A DNA stretch of 64,000 bases, taken from the NCBI RefSeq assembly GCF_003967195.1, contig NZ_AP018725.1:2480001-2544000 (forward strand), written 5' to 3'. Origin of the DNA: Sulfuriflexus mobilis. GTDB taxonomy: Bacteria > Pseudomonadota > Gammaproteobacteria > AKS1. The position numbers and the translations under genes are program-made. Within the stretch, counting starts at the first letter, position 1. Each line of letters begins with the position of its first letter. Below, piece by piece: positions 8,612 to 17,166 of this stretch. The notes beneath the pieces are model-generated. The model searched no databases. It had not been told where the DNA came from and was given only the letters and a program-made list of their open reading frames with translations.

Positions 8612-9055
8612 TTACTGTACGTCGTTAAAGATCGAGCGCAGGTCGTTCTCCCATCGTTTGAGTATGTCCGCAATATTCGTATTGCGGACAAAACTCGCGT
8701 ACTGCACGGGGTTTGCTGCCACTAACATCGTCTCCTGGCCTTCGGCAAAGATGGCGATCTTCAGGGGCAGATAGGGGATCAATTCCGGTTCGGCAAACTT
8801 GATGGCATTGACCTCACTGGGCTTGCCAAAGAAGACGATCCGGTACTTGTCCGTCTTGTAACCCGACTTGGTCAGACCGATATCAACGCGTTGTACCCGG
8901 CTGACGATATAGCCATGCTCGACAATCGAACCCTGTAAGGCCAGCATCGCCTCCGGGAAGGTCTGCTTGGAGCGGAACATCAGCAGGTCTTCGGCATAGG
9001 CAGGGCCCGCCAACCATGAACAAACGAGCAGGCCAATTAATAATAAGCGTTTCAT
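8612..9055 (-). CDS. Exported DUF302 domain protein
   Basis: 147 residues: signal peptide (cleavage near AYA-EDL, residue 21) and one DUF302 domain. Typical pieces are SIVEHGYIVSRVQRVDIGLTKSGY, KYRIVFFGKPSEVNAIKFAEPELIPYLPLKIAIFAE, and the final ILKRWENDL. DUF302 is a small fold of uncertain role, often found beside cytochromes and sulfur-oxidation genes. Its ATG overlaps the TGA of the cytochrome c-DUF302 gene (ATGA), so both are made from one message. Two DUF302 copies in one operon suggest a hetero-oligomer. Confidence 0.85.
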   Translation of the reverse strand: MKRLLLIGLLVCSWLAGPAYAEDLLMFRSKQTFPEAMLALQGSIVEHGYIVSRVQRVDIGLTKSGYKTDKYRIVFFGKPSEVNAIKFAEPELIPYLPLKIAIFAEGQETMLVAANPVQYASFVRNTNIADILKRWENDLRSIFNDVQ

Positions 9056-10116
9056 AGTGTGGCCTCCTCAAGGATATTTTTGTAAATAGCCGTCATTTCA
9101 TCACAGGCCTTATCCAGCTCAGTATTGTTGTACAAGGCGCTCATATGGCGTGGGTTGATCGACATGACCTTGACCTTGCCCTCACGTTCTACAACCGTGA
9201 CCCGACAGGGCAGGAAGATGCCGACACGTGGGTCCAGTGCCAAGACACTATTTAACAGACCGAAGTTACAGAAATAGATAACTACCTCCTTCTGTGACTC
9301 CTTGCCCTCCTTTGCCAGACCCTTGTCAAATGGCTGAGTGAGGATAATGCGATAATTGGCCGCTACCGCCGCCGCCTTGACATTATTGACGGTGGTCTCC
9401 AAATCGTAGGGTGAGTCCTGCACCAGTACTGCCTGCTCCTTATCATTATTAATTGAGATACTGCTAATCTCACTGCGCTCAAAATGGCGAACATGGGTGA
9501 CGATGTCATTAATGTCCGTTTCGCTCAGGCCCAGCTTGAGAAAAGACTGCATCGGCGTACCTTCACGCCCGTTCATCAGGGTCATCTTGATCATACTGTC
9601 CGAGGCCGCGGCGAGAAAACCCTTATTGTTCAGGGCCGGAGCGATCACCGGCAGGTCACGCGGCCGCGAGAAGGTCACGCCGGTACCCTTGCCCCCCTCA
9701 CCGTTGGCACCGTGGCAACTGGCGCAGTACTTTGTATACAGGCGAGCGCCGTTTTTCTCGTCACCGCGCACCGAACTCAGTGTGACGGCAGCGGCCGGCA
9801 CCGTGGCAAAACCGCGCACATACTTAACAATAGCCTCTATTTGCGCGTCACTCAGGTATTTGAACGGCGGCATCACCCGTCCCTCGCGCCCATAACGGAT
9901 GGTCTTGAAGAGGTACTCATCCGGCACGCTTTTCAGGAAGGCCGGCAGCGCCAGCGGGATACCGACGCCACCCTGGCCGTCATAGCCATGGCAACTGGCA
10001 CAGTTCTGGTCATACAGGGCCTCGCCATCCGGGGCGGCTACGGCCACTGACAGCATCAACCCTGTAGAGAGGGCCAGAAGCACACGCCACAGGCCTTTAC
10101 TCACATATCCACGCAT
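9052..10116 (-). CDS. Periplasmic diheme cytochrome c fused to DUF302 domain
   Basis: A 354-residue exported protein. After a signal peptide (cleavage near VAVA-APD) come two class I cytochrome c domains with CASCHGYDGQGG and CASCHGANGEGG heme sites and Met ligands probably in VMPPF and TPMQSF. The last 120 residues form a DUF302 domain (NVKAAAVAANYRIILTQPF, VVIYFCNFGLLNSVLALDPRVGIFLPCRVTV) with two extra cysteines. I chose the ATG at 10116 because AAGGAA lies ten bases before it and because the predicted transcription start falls at about 10143, the first in-frame ATG. A perfect FNR-type palindrome lies upstream. Probably an electron carrier or sulfur-compound redox protein; the partner is unknown. 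Confidence 0.82.
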   Translation of the reverse strand: MRGYVSKGLWRVLLALSTGLMLSVAVAAPDGEALYDQNCASCHGYDGQGGVGIPLALPAFLKSVPDEYLFKTIRYGREGRVMPPFKYLSDAQIEAIVKYVRGFATVPAAAVTLSSVRGDEKNGARLYTKYCASCHGANGEGGKGTGVTFSRPRDLPVIAPALNNKGFLAAASDSMIKMTLMNGREGTPMQSFLKLGLSETDINDIVTHVRHFERSEISSISINNDKEQAVLVQDSPYDLETTVNNVKAAAVAANYRIILTQPFDKGLAKEGKESQKEVVIYFCNFGLLNSVLALDPRVGIFLPCRVTVVEREGKVKVMSINPRHMSALYNNTELDKACDEMTAIYKNILEEATL

Positions 10117-10177
10117 GAGAGGAATTCCTTCATTTATGTTCATAAGAAAATACTAATATACTATCCGGCCAATAACG

Positions 10178-10191
10178 TTGATCTGGATCAA
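10178..10191 (-). promoter_or_regulatory. FNR/ANR-type box and class II promoter
   Basis: TTGATCTGGATCAA is a perfect TTGAT-N4-ATCAA palindrome. On the minus strand a TAGTAT hexamer (10155-10150) starts 22 bp downstream. That places the box at -41.5 from a start near 10143, the class II FNR activator position. It serves the cytochrome c-DUF302 operon. Confidence 0.75.
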
Positions 10192-10259
10192 TTTCATTTC
10201 CGCCGCAGGCAGCCTCGGCTACACTAGGCAGAGAGGAGATCCCCGCATCATGCCCAATT

Positions 10260-10832
10260 ATGCATAGCCAATCTACCCTAAGCATGACCATGATATTAGG
10301 CCTGTCGCTGGGCTTGCTGTCCCCAGCCGTGCTACAGGCCGCCACGCCTGCGCAGCAGGTCTTTGAAACCAAAGCGTTAAAACTCGTGCTGATCCCACGC
10401 AGTGCCCAGCAAATGGCCGCCTTTTATGAGGGTCGCGGCTTTCCCGCCGAGGCCATAAGCCAGACCCGCGAGGCCTGTTTTTTCACGGTTGGTCTGCACA
10501 ACAAAACACAGGGCAGCCTCTGGCTGGACACCGCCAACTGGCAGTTCCAGACAGATGATGGCGGCCCGCTGCAGGCGATTAGCCGCGAGGCCTGGCAGCA
10601 GCGTTGGCAGGCCATGAAACTACCACTCGCCTACCAGTCGACCTTCCGCTGGACCCTGTTACCGGCCGAGCTGGACTTTCAACCCGATGAGCGCGAAGGC
10701 GGCAATATCACCCTGCCGCGCACCGATAAGGCCTTTACCCTCAAGGCGCGCTTTGCCACCGGTAAAGACCGACAGGGCCCTGCCATCCATGTTGAAATGA
10801 AAAACCTGCGTTGTGCGGGAGACTCTCCATGA
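10260..10832 (+). CDS. Secreted hypothetical protein upstream of a TlpA-like thioredoxin
   Basis: 190 residues with a signal peptide ending near LQA-ATP (residue 28). The mature part has beta-rich segments (ACFFTVGLHNKTQGSLWLD, WQFQTDDGG, FRWTLLPAELDFQPDE, GPAIHVEMKNLRCAG) and two cysteines. The family is not recognised; the predicted strand pattern would fit a small beta-sandwich. Its TGA overlaps the ATG of the thioredoxin gene, so the two are coupled and the protein may be a thioredoxin substrate. An ATG at 10284 is an alternative start. Confidence 0.65.
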   Translation: MHSQSTLSMTMILGLSLGLLSPAVLQAATPAQQVFETKALKLVLIPRSAQQMAAFYEGRGFPAEAISQTREACFFTVGLHNKTQGSLWLDTANWQFQTDDGGPLQAISREAWQQRWQAMKLPLAYQSTFRWTLLPAELDFQPDEREGGNITLPRTDKAFTLKARFATGKDRQGPAIHVEMKNLRCAGDSP

Positions 10833-11350
10833 AAAAACTCTTGTTCATCGTATTGCTCTTCACCGCCGGGCAGGTGCTGTGCGCCGCGCCCCTGTCACTG
10901 CCCAAGGGTGTCATCGCGGTCAGTCCGCGTCCGGCCCCGCCACTGGTGCTGCAGAACATGGATGGGCAAAGCTTCGATCTGGACAAGGCCGGCAGGCAAT
11001 GGGCCTTCGTTCACTTCTGGGCCAGCTGGTGCGGTCCCTGCCGACGCGAGATACCGAGTATCGAAAAGCTGATTGCCGGGATGGCCGATAGCCCCCTGAG
11101 CTTTGCAATTGTGAATACCGCGGAGTCCGATGATACCGTGTTCACCTTTCTTGGCAGTGTCGCCCCGGAGATCAATACCCTCATGGATTACGACGGCCTG
11201 GTCACCGAGGCCTGGCAACCACGCGGCCTGCCCTCCACCTATCTGGTCGACCCGCAGGGCATGATCCGCTATGTCGTCATTGGCGGACAGGCCTGGCATA
11301 GTCGGGAATATCAAGACTTTCTTCGCCACCTCACTGGTGACGAAAAATAG
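10829..11350 (+). CDS. Periplasmic TlpA/ResA-like thioredoxin
   Basis: 173-residue exported thiol-disulfide oxidoreductase: signal peptide ending near CAA-PLS, then a thioredoxin fold with active site WASWCGPCRREIP. The cis-Pro region reads RGLPSTYLVDPQG, as in TlpA/ResA reductases. Such proteins reduce cysteines of apocytochromes or other envelope proteins. A frame opening at 10811 adds six residues but lacks a ribosome-binding site; the ATG at 10829 overlaps the upstream stop. It may help mature the cytochromes encoded nearby. Confidence 0.88.
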   Translation: MKKLLFIVLLFTAGQVLCAAPLSLPKGVIAVSPRPAPPLVLQNMDGQSFDLDKAGRQWAFVHFWASWCGPCRREIPSIEKLIAGMADSPLSFAIVNTAESDDTVFTFLGSVAPEINTLMDYDGLVTEAWQPRGLPSTYLVDPQGMIRYVVIGGQAWHSREYQDFLRHLTGDEK

Positions 11351-11403
11351 AAGAAAATTCGGACCCCGCAAGGGTACAGACAGTGCGCGGGTATTAATTC
11401 TTA

Positions 11404-12216
11404 CTATGCAGAATGGGTGGACGCGTTAGCCTTCATGTGCTTTTTCAAAGTCTTTTCAATCACGCGTGCCGCGGCAATGAAACCGAAAGTCGCCGTGACC
11501 ATCGTCACCGAACCATAGCCAAGATTACAGTCCAGCGAGACACCATGAATACCCGGCTTCTCAAAACCAATACTACCGTCTTCCTTTGGGTAGCGCTGCT
11601 GTTCGGTGGAGTAAACACACTCGATGCCGAAATAACGTTTGGTATTGCGGGTAAAACCGTAACTGCTGCGTAATTGTGAACGCACCTTGGCCGCTAGAGG
11701 GTCATTGTAGGTTTTGTTCAGGTCACGAATGCCTATCTGCGTAGGGTCAGTCAGGCCACCGGCACCACCGGTGGTGATGATCGGGATCTTGTTGCGTTTA
11801 CAGTGATAGATCATGGCCGACTTGAACTTGATGCTATCGATGGCATCAATGACATAGTCATAGTCTGTGCTCATATAATCAAACAGGTTATCCGCGGTAA
11901 GGTAATCGTCGATAATTTTGCACTCACAGTCGGGGTTAATGTCTTTCACCCGCTCTGCCAGTGCCAGGCTCTTCTTTATATCCAGACTAGTCGTGCCGGC
12001 ATGGATTTGCCGGTTAATATTACTCTCGGCAATCGTGTCGTAATCAATCAGGGTCAACCTGCCAACACCGGAACGTGCCAGCGCCTCGACTGCCCATGAA
12101 CCGACCCCGCCAAGTCCGACGATACAGACATGCATGGCGTGAAGTATTTCCATTGCCGGCTGGCCGTAGAGCCGGCCCATACCCGAGAATCGGTTGTTAT
12201 AGGTTTCGCTTGTCAT
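11404..12216 (-). CDS. tcdA: tRNA threonylcarbamoyladenosine dehydratase TcdA (CsdL)
   Basis: ThiF/E1-like enzyme that uses ATP to convert t6A37 in tRNA to its cyclic form. The 270-residue protein begins NRFSGMGRLYG and carries the nucleotide-binding GLGGVGSWAVEALARSGVG motif near residue 34, IDYDTIAESNINRQ, and the later DAIDSIKFKSAMI segment. The length and C-terminal PGIHGVSLDCNLGYGS region match TcdA. The gene is close to tatD (6 bp gap, same strand), forming a small operon. Confidence 0.93.
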   Translation of the reverse strand: MTSETYNNRFSGMGRLYGQPAMEILHAMHVCIVGLGGVGSWAVEALARSGVGRLTLIDYDTIAESNINRQIHAGTTSLDIKKSLALAERVKDINPDCECKIIDDYLTADNLFDYMSTDYDYVIDAIDSIKFKSAMIYHCKRNKIPIITTGGAGGLTDPTQIGIRDLNKTYNDPLAAKVRSQLRSSYGFTRNTKRYFGIECVYSTEQQRYPKEDGSIGFEKPGIHGVSLDCNLGYGSVTMVTATFGFIAAARVIEKTLKKHMKANASTHSA

Positions 12217-12222
12217 ATCACC

Positions 12223-12993
12223 TTACGCTAAAGAAAAAACGGCGTGGGCATTGGCCGTAGTTTGTTCGGCAAGCTGTTGCACGGTTTCACTACGCAAGCC
12301 GGCGAGGGCCTGCAGTATCTCTGGTAAATAGATCGGGCTGTTACGTTGCCCTTTATGACTGGCCACAACCATATCTGGGGCATCGGTCTCGAAGACAATA
12401 CTCTCCAGCGGTAAAGCCTTTGCCAGGGCCTGTATCTTTCTGGCATTGGCATACGTCAGGGTACCGCCGAATCCCAGTTTGAAACCCAGCTCGATATATT
12501 TTTTTGCCTGCTGCAGGCTGCCATTAAAGGCATGCGCCGTCCCCCCCTTGACACCGACACCCTGTAAAAACCCCAGCACCTGGTCATGGGCCTTGCGTAC
12601 ATGCAGGACCACGGGCAGGTCCGCCTGCCGGGCAAGCTGCAACTGCGCCTCGAAGAGTGCCGACTGCCTTTGTTTGTCGGGTTTGTCGATATAAAAATCC
12701 AGGCCGATCTCACCCACCGCAACCACTTCTTGACGATGACTGGAAAGTCGCTTTTCCAGTTCCAGCAGGTCACTGTCCCGGTGTTGTTCGGTAAACACCG
12801 GGTGCAGGCCCAGGGCCGGGTAGAGGGCGTCATTTTGTTCACAAAGTTCCAGGACCTTTGCCCAGTTCGAACGGGCGACGGCCGGGATAATGACCTGGGC
12901 CACGCCCAGGCGTCGACACGTAGCCAATACCTCTGCCCGGTCTGCGTCAAAGGCGGGAAAATCGAGATGGCAGTGGGTATCGACCAGTTTCAT
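12223..12993 (-). CDS. tatD: TatD family metal-dependent hydrolase
   Basis: Metal-dependent DNase of the TatD family, a TIM-barrel enzyme. The metal-binding DTHCHLDFPAFD motif lies near residue 4. GEIGLDFY (the central Glu), VVLHVRKAHDQ, GTAHAFNG and VFETDAPDM follow in the expected order. At 256 residues the length is normal. It precedes tcdA on the same strand with a six-base gap. Among TatD paralogues I cannot separate TatD from YcfH or YjjV with certainty; the overall pattern resembles YjjV-like members as much as TatD. Confidence 0.85.
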   Translation of the reverse strand: MKLVDTHCHLDFPAFDADRAEVLATCRRLGVAQVIIPAVARSNWAKVLELCEQNDALYPALGLHPVFTEQHRDSDLLELEKRLSSHRQEVVAVGEIGLDFYIDKPDKQRQSALFEAQLQLARQADLPVVLHVRKAHDQVLGFLQGVGVKGGTAHAFNGSLQQAKKYIELGFKLGFGGTLTYANARKIQALAKALPLESIVFETDAPDMVVASHKGQRNSPIYLPEILQALAGLRSETVQQLAEQTTANAHAVFSLA

Positions 12994-13011
12994 AATAGGC
13001 TTTGTCGGTGC

Positions 13012-13224
13012 CTACACCGCATCGGTGGCCACGACAAAAAAATAGGCCAGACAGGCAACAATGCTGAGCCCACCCCAATGCACCAGCCAGCGCTGACGCC
13101 CAAAACGGCCCATGGCAATAAATAGGATACTGATCAAGAGGGTCACAAAGACCGTTGCATCGGCGAGATGATCGGCTATCGGTGGGCCGAGCGCGGAGAC
13201 GTCTTCCACTTCACGATATCGCAT
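13012..13224 (-). CDS. Small two-helix membrane protein
   Basis: 70 residues with two hydrophobic helices (about residues 25-39 and 48-66) separated by a basic loop (GRFGRQRW), so both ends probably face the periplasm. No family is recognised. It lies between the 99-residue hypothetical gene (11 bp upstream) and tatD (18 bp downstream), all on the minus strand, and is probably part of that operon. Confidence 0.55.
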   Translation of the reverse strand: MRYREVEDVSALGPPIADHLADATVFVTLLISILFIAMGRFGRQRWLVHWGGLSIVACLAYFFVVATDAV

Positions 13225-13235
13225 ACGACGGTCCC

Positions 13236-13535
13236 TTAGGCGCGGCCGACGTTGATATCATGTGGGGAATGAAAGTACTGGCTCTCCTCGGCATACTCCT
13301 GGACCAGCTGTTGAAGCTCCTTGAGGCGGTTCTCGGCCGTGCTTACCGGCGCACAGTCCTCGCACAGGGGGTCGCCACAGGGCTGGTGGGTAAACAACCA
13401 GTACTGGATGGCCCCGGCCAGCAGGCCATCTGAAATATCCCAGGGGTGTGCCTGCTCATCGTCCTTTGCCATACTGTTGCCAAATTCAACCGTGTGCTGA
13501 AAGGCTTGTTCAAAGACTTCATCTTCATCGGACAT
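13236..13535 (-). CDS. Hypothetical protein with Cys cluster
   Basis: 99-residue acidic soluble protein. The notable feature is the CGDPLCEDCAPV segment near residue 53, three cysteines in ten residues, which might bind a metal. A C-terminal amphipathic helix follows (RLKELQQLVQEYAEE). The function is not recognised. It lies 53 bp downstream of mazG on the same strand and 11 bp upstream of the small membrane protein gene. Confidence 0.55.
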   Translation of the reverse strand: MSDEDEVFEQAFQHTVEFGNSMAKDDEQAHPWDISDGLLAGAIQYWLFTHQPCGDPLCEDCAPVSTAENRLKELQQLVQEYAEESQYFHSPHDINVGRA

Positions 13536-13588
13536 GTTCGTGTACCTGCTCGCTTCGTTAAGCCTATAGTAACAGACTTATACACCCT

Positions 13589-14377
13589 TCAAGCGGCGGG
13601 TGTCTGTTGCTTGACCTGCTCCCAGGCGGTATCCATCTCCTCCGGACTCGCCTGTCCAAGGTCCCGACCGCTATCGCTGAACAGGGTCTCCATCTGCCGA
13701 AAACGCCGTTCAAATTTTTTATTCGCCTGACGCAGGGACTGCTCGGCATCAATATGCAGGTGTCGTGACAGATTCACCAGACTGAAAACCAGATCACCAA
13801 ACTCTTCCTGTATTGCCTGCGGATTACCCTGTGCCACTTCGGCCTCAAACTCGGCAAACTCCTCCCGGCACTTGGCCAGTACCCCTTGTGTATCCGGCCA
13901 ATCAAAACCGACGCGCGCGGCACGTTTTTGTAATTTTGCCGCGCGCATCAGTGCCGGCAAGGCCAGCGCCACCCCAGCCAATGCCCCTGTAGCCCTGTTG
14001 TCTGCCCGTTCCCTCTCCTTCTCGCTTTCCCAGGCGGCGTGCAGCGCCTCTTCGCTACTGTAGTCCGCACCAGCAAATACATGTGGATGGCGACGTAGCA
14101 TCTTGCGGCATATGCCATCGACGATATCGATAAAATCAAACGCATTGTTTTCCTTGCCTAATTGCGCATAGAACACCACCTGGAACAGCAGATCGCCAAG
14201 CTCATTACGCAATTCGGTCATATCCCCGTGTTCAATCGCATCACTGACCTCGTAGGCCTCTTCGATCGTATAGGGTGCAATGCTGGAAAATGACTGTTTT
14301 AGATCCCACGGGCAACCCTTATCGGGGTTGCGCAGTGTTGCCATGATGGCGAGGAGGTCTTCAATGGAATGCTGCAT
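13589..14377 (-). CDS. mazG: Nucleoside triphosphate pyrophosphohydrolase MazG
   Basis: Hydrolyses nucleoside triphosphates to monophosphates and pyrophosphate, limiting mutagenic nucleotides and affecting (p)ppGpp levels. The 262-residue protein has two MazG domains. The N-terminal one contains GCPWDLKQSF, EEAYEVSDAIE and the metal-binding ELGDLLFQVVFYAQ. The C-terminal one contains EEFAEFEAEV and EEFGDLVFSLVNLSRH. This double-domain arrangement is that of E. coli MazG. Confidence 0.94.
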   Translation of the reverse strand: MQHSIEDLLAIMATLRNPDKGCPWDLKQSFSSIAPYTIEEAYEVSDAIEHGDMTELRNELGDLLFQVVFYAQLGKENNAFDFIDIVDGICRKMLRRHPHVFAGADYSSEEALHAAWESEKERERADNRATGALAGVALALPALMRAAKLQKRAARVGFDWPDTQGVLAKCREEFAEFEAEVAQGNPQAIQEEFGDLVFSLVNLSRHLHIDAEQSLRQANKKFERRFRQMETLFSDSGRDLGQASPEEMDTAWEQVKQQTPAA

Positions 14378-14492
14378 GGTTGACTCCGCGGATAGCGTTA
14401 GTACTGAGTGGCATAATAAAGCTATATTCCATTATGCGCTAAGGGCTGGGGTAGACAAACAAACTGTATCTGGAAAGCAGGCATTAATTACA

Positions 14493-15986
14493 TTAACCGT
14501 TGCGGGGCAAGTCCAACCAGAACAAGCTGCCTTCACCATAAGTGCTTGTGAAACCAATCTCCCCACCCATGGAATTGGCCAGTTTCCTGGATATCGTCAG
14601 GCCGATACCCGAGCCCTCGACGAGGTTGTCATCATAGGCAATACGGTGAAATGGCTCGAAGACCTCTCGCTGCTTGTCCTCGCGGATACCGATCCCGGTA
14701 TCCTCTACAGTGAGTCTCAGTTTATTCTTATCGCTTATATCGAGTGCAATATCAACACGGCCATTATCACGGTTATATTTAATCGCATTGGAGAGCAGAT
14801 TAATAATTATTTGCTTCAACCTCGAGCCATCGGCCTTGACGGACATGCCTTCAGTAAGGCTGGCATTTACCACGACCCCACTGTTCTCGGCCATAGGCAT
14901 GACCAGGGCCACACACTCAGCCACCAAAACTGAAATATCCAGATCAGTGATATCCAGCGATATTTCCCCGCTATCTACCCTGGCTATATCGAGTACTTCA
15001 TTAACCAGCTGAAGCAGATGATTACTTGCCTTACATGCCTCCGATATATGTTTCCTGACTTGTGCACTAAGAGATGGATCCATTTCGACAAGTTTTGCAT
15101 AGCCAATAATCGCGTTAAGTGGCGTCCTCAGTTCATGACTCATTCTCGATAGCAGTTCGGTTTTACTACTACTCGCCTTTTCAGCCAGGTCCCTTGCTAC
15201 CCGGAGTTCCCGGGTTCTTTCACCTACCTGTCTTTCAAGCTCATCATGAGAAACCATCGTCTCCTGCAAGTGCTCGCACATCCGGTCGAATGACCTGGAT
15301 AAATCCCCGATTTCGTCCTGCGACGTATTGTCTATGCGCTTATCAAATTCGCCATTTGAAATATAGTGGGTTTCCCTGCGCAACCTGTTTATAGGCCCCA
15401 CAATACCTGTTCTCAGCCATAGCGATATGGCAATAATGGCGACAACAAACAATATGACGACGAGGAGTATTATGGTTTTTGTGGTTTGATAGGTGTCAGC
15501 GATACGCATCCGGAAATAGTCAGACAGGCGCAATGAATTATTAAACAGAATCTGCATTTCCTCATGCAGGCGTTGACTAATCGCCCGCGACATCCTGCCT
15601 CGATTGGCAAGGTCATTATCTTTATTAACTGGCCGGGAGGCATCGGCAAGTTCAAGCATTAACTTATTCACAAGAACAAGCCTGCTCGCTATATGACTTA
15701 GCTCGATCTTTTTTTCATTTATCTCTCTGCCGGCCAGGTCAATGAGTCTTTCCACATCTTTATATTTCACTCGCCACTGGTAAAGCGCACGTTCGCTGCC
15801 ATGCTGGGCATAGTCTTCTGTCAGCACAAGCAGTTCACCGACATCATTGGCCGCCGACACAACCAGACCCTCAGCGCGCAAATAGATGGAAGTTTGATGC
15901 GCCGTCCAGACAACCAGCAACATAATTAACACGCCCGTAAAAAAGGCGACCATGGCCATGATTGAGAGTTTGGTCCTGATATACAT
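14493..15986 (-). CDS. Membrane sensor histidine kinase (HAMP-HisKA-HATPase)
   Basis: 497 residues. Transmembrane helix 1 (about 9-29), a helical periplasmic domain of 140 residues, helix 2 (about 171-191), a HAMP domain, and a coiled linker lead to HisKA with phospho-acceptor His284 in MSHELRTPLN. The HATPase then shows N-box NLLSNAIKYN, DTGIGI and GSGIGLTISRKL. No response regulator adjoins it. The gene upstream, 21 bp away, encodes a solute-binding lipoprotein, so the periplasmic domain may sense that protein in its ligand-bound state, as LuxQ does with LuxP. That coupling is inference. Confidence 0.88.
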   Translation of the reverse strand: MYIRTKLSIMAMVAFFTGVLIMLLVVWTAHQTSIYLRAEGLVVSAANDVGELLVLTEDYAQHGSERALYQWRVKYKDVERLIDLAGREINEKKIELSHIASRLVLVNKLMLELADASRPVNKDNDLANRGRMSRAISQRLHEEMQILFNNSLRLSDYFRMRIADTYQTTKTIILLVVILFVVAIIAISLWLRTGIVGPINRLRRETHYISNGEFDKRIDNTSQDEIGDLSRSFDRMCEHLQETMVSHDELERQVGERTRELRVARDLAEKASSSKTELLSRMSHELRTPLNAIIGYAKLVEMDPSLSAQVRKHISEACKASNHLLQLVNEVLDIARVDSGEISLDITDLDISVLVAECVALVMPMAENSGVVVNASLTEGMSVKADGSRLKQIIINLLSNAIKYNRDNGRVDIALDISDKNKLRLTVEDTGIGIREDKQREVFEPFHRIAYDDNLVEGSGIGLTISRKLANSMGGEIGFTSTYGEGSLFWLDLPRNG

Positions 15987-16007
15987 GAAAAATTACGCTA
16001 CCACAGC

Positions 16008-17006
16008 CTAGTTAATCAAGGTCACTGCAGAGGCATCGACTCCTTTTAACGGGCCAGGGAGGATGTAGTCCAGATAATTCGGCAAACCCGAGGCACTGAC
16101 TATATTGTTTTCGACTGCCCACCTTGCTTCGTTCTCGAGTGTAACAATCAGCGCCTGATCAAGCGTCAGCAAAAACTGATAATCCTTCCATACCCAGTCA
16201 ATAAACTCACTATCAAGACCGAGCCGCTTGACGACTATTTCCTGTGCCTGCGCGGGTTCTTTAGCCATAAACTCAACACTGTCTTTCAGCGCCCGCAAGA
16301 CCCTGCTGGCCGCCTCGGGATGATTTTTCGTATAGTTTTTGCCCGTTATCAGGTTAAACGTCTCCCGGTAGGGACTGATTTCCAAAAGAATATTAAGGTC
16401 ACTGCCCAGTCGCTTGTGTGCCAGATAGCCATATGGCTCCCAGACAGAGAGCGCGTCGACTTTACCGGCTTGCAACGCGGCTGGCATTTCCTCTGGATTA
16501 ATATGAATCGTGGTCACATCCTTGAGTTGCATACCATTAAATAGCAGGTAGCGGTCGAGAAAATAATGGCTGGAGCCGCCTTTGACGATACCTATCGTCT
16601 TACCCTTCAAGTCTCTCGCCACATGAATGGCGTTTTTCCGATTCGCCATGAGTTTCACATCGTTTTCTGAACTCACAAAACTGGCAAGCACGGCAAAATC
16701 ATCTCGTGTAAAACTATTTATCATGACAGGATAGTCTGATGAAGTACCCATATCTGCTTTACCTGTCAGCACGGCCTGCATAGACCTGTGGCCACCCACC
16801 AGCTCTATCATTTCCACATTTACGCCATGCTTTCTAAAAAAGCCCTTTGCCTCGGCGATATATAACGGTGCTGAAAGCGGGGTTTTTGAAACGGCAATCC
16901 TTGTTTTACCCGCCAGGTTAGTGCTCACCTCGCTATCGGTACATCCATAAACAAGAAAAACTACCAGAACGGTAGCTATGCGAAACAATATGAAACACCT
17001 GGCCAT
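16008..17006 (-). CDS. NMT1/SsuA-like solute-binding lipoprotein without transporter
   Basis: 332-residue periplasmic binding protein of the NrtA/SsuA/ThiY fold. A lipoprotein signal with lipobox VYGC (Cys at about residue 22) is followed by KTRIAVSKTPLSAPLYIAEA, an opening typical of the family, then GFFRKHGVNVEMIE, ALQAGKVDALSVWEPYGYLA and LITGKNY. Members bind sulfonates, nitrate, pyrimidines or similar ligands; the ligand cannot be told from the sequence. No permease or ATPase genes lie nearby. The downstream gene is a histidine kinase on the same strand, suggesting a sensory role. Confidence 0.82.
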   Translation of the reverse strand: MARCFILFRIATVLVVFLVYGCTDSEVSTNLAGKTRIAVSKTPLSAPLYIAEAKGFFRKHGVNVEMIELVGGHRSMQAVLTGKADMGTSSDYPVMINSFTRDDFAVLASFVSSENDVKLMANRKNAIHVARDLKGKTIGIVKGGSSHYFLDRYLLFNGMQLKDVTTIHINPEEMPAALQAGKVDALSVWEPYGYLAHKRLGSDLNILLEISPYRETFNLITGKNYTKNHPEAASRVLRALKDSVEFMAKEPAQAQEIVVKRLGLDSEFIDWVWKDYQFLLTLDQALIVTLENEARWAVENNIVSASGLPNYLDYILPGPLKGVDASAVTLIN

Positions 17007-17101
17007 GTTTTACCCCTTATCCATGTGGTTATGGCTTACCGGTTGCTGAAACAGTATAGACGTGCCAGTAGGCAACAACAAATAACCGCCTGAAGACAGG
17101 C

Positions 17102-17140
17102 AAAAAAATCGGGGCGCCTGCAAAAAAGCAGCGCCCCGAT
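17102..17140 (-). terminator. Rho-independent terminator of adk
   Basis: On the minus strand a GC-rich hairpin (ATCGGGGCG...CGCCCCGAT arms, extended by CTGC/GCAG with one bulge, A6/T6 loop) is followed by seven T. It lies 27 bp after the adk stop. Confidence 0.85.
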
Positions 17141-17166
17141 GGGTCTTTCCGGAAAGGCCGGTGGGA

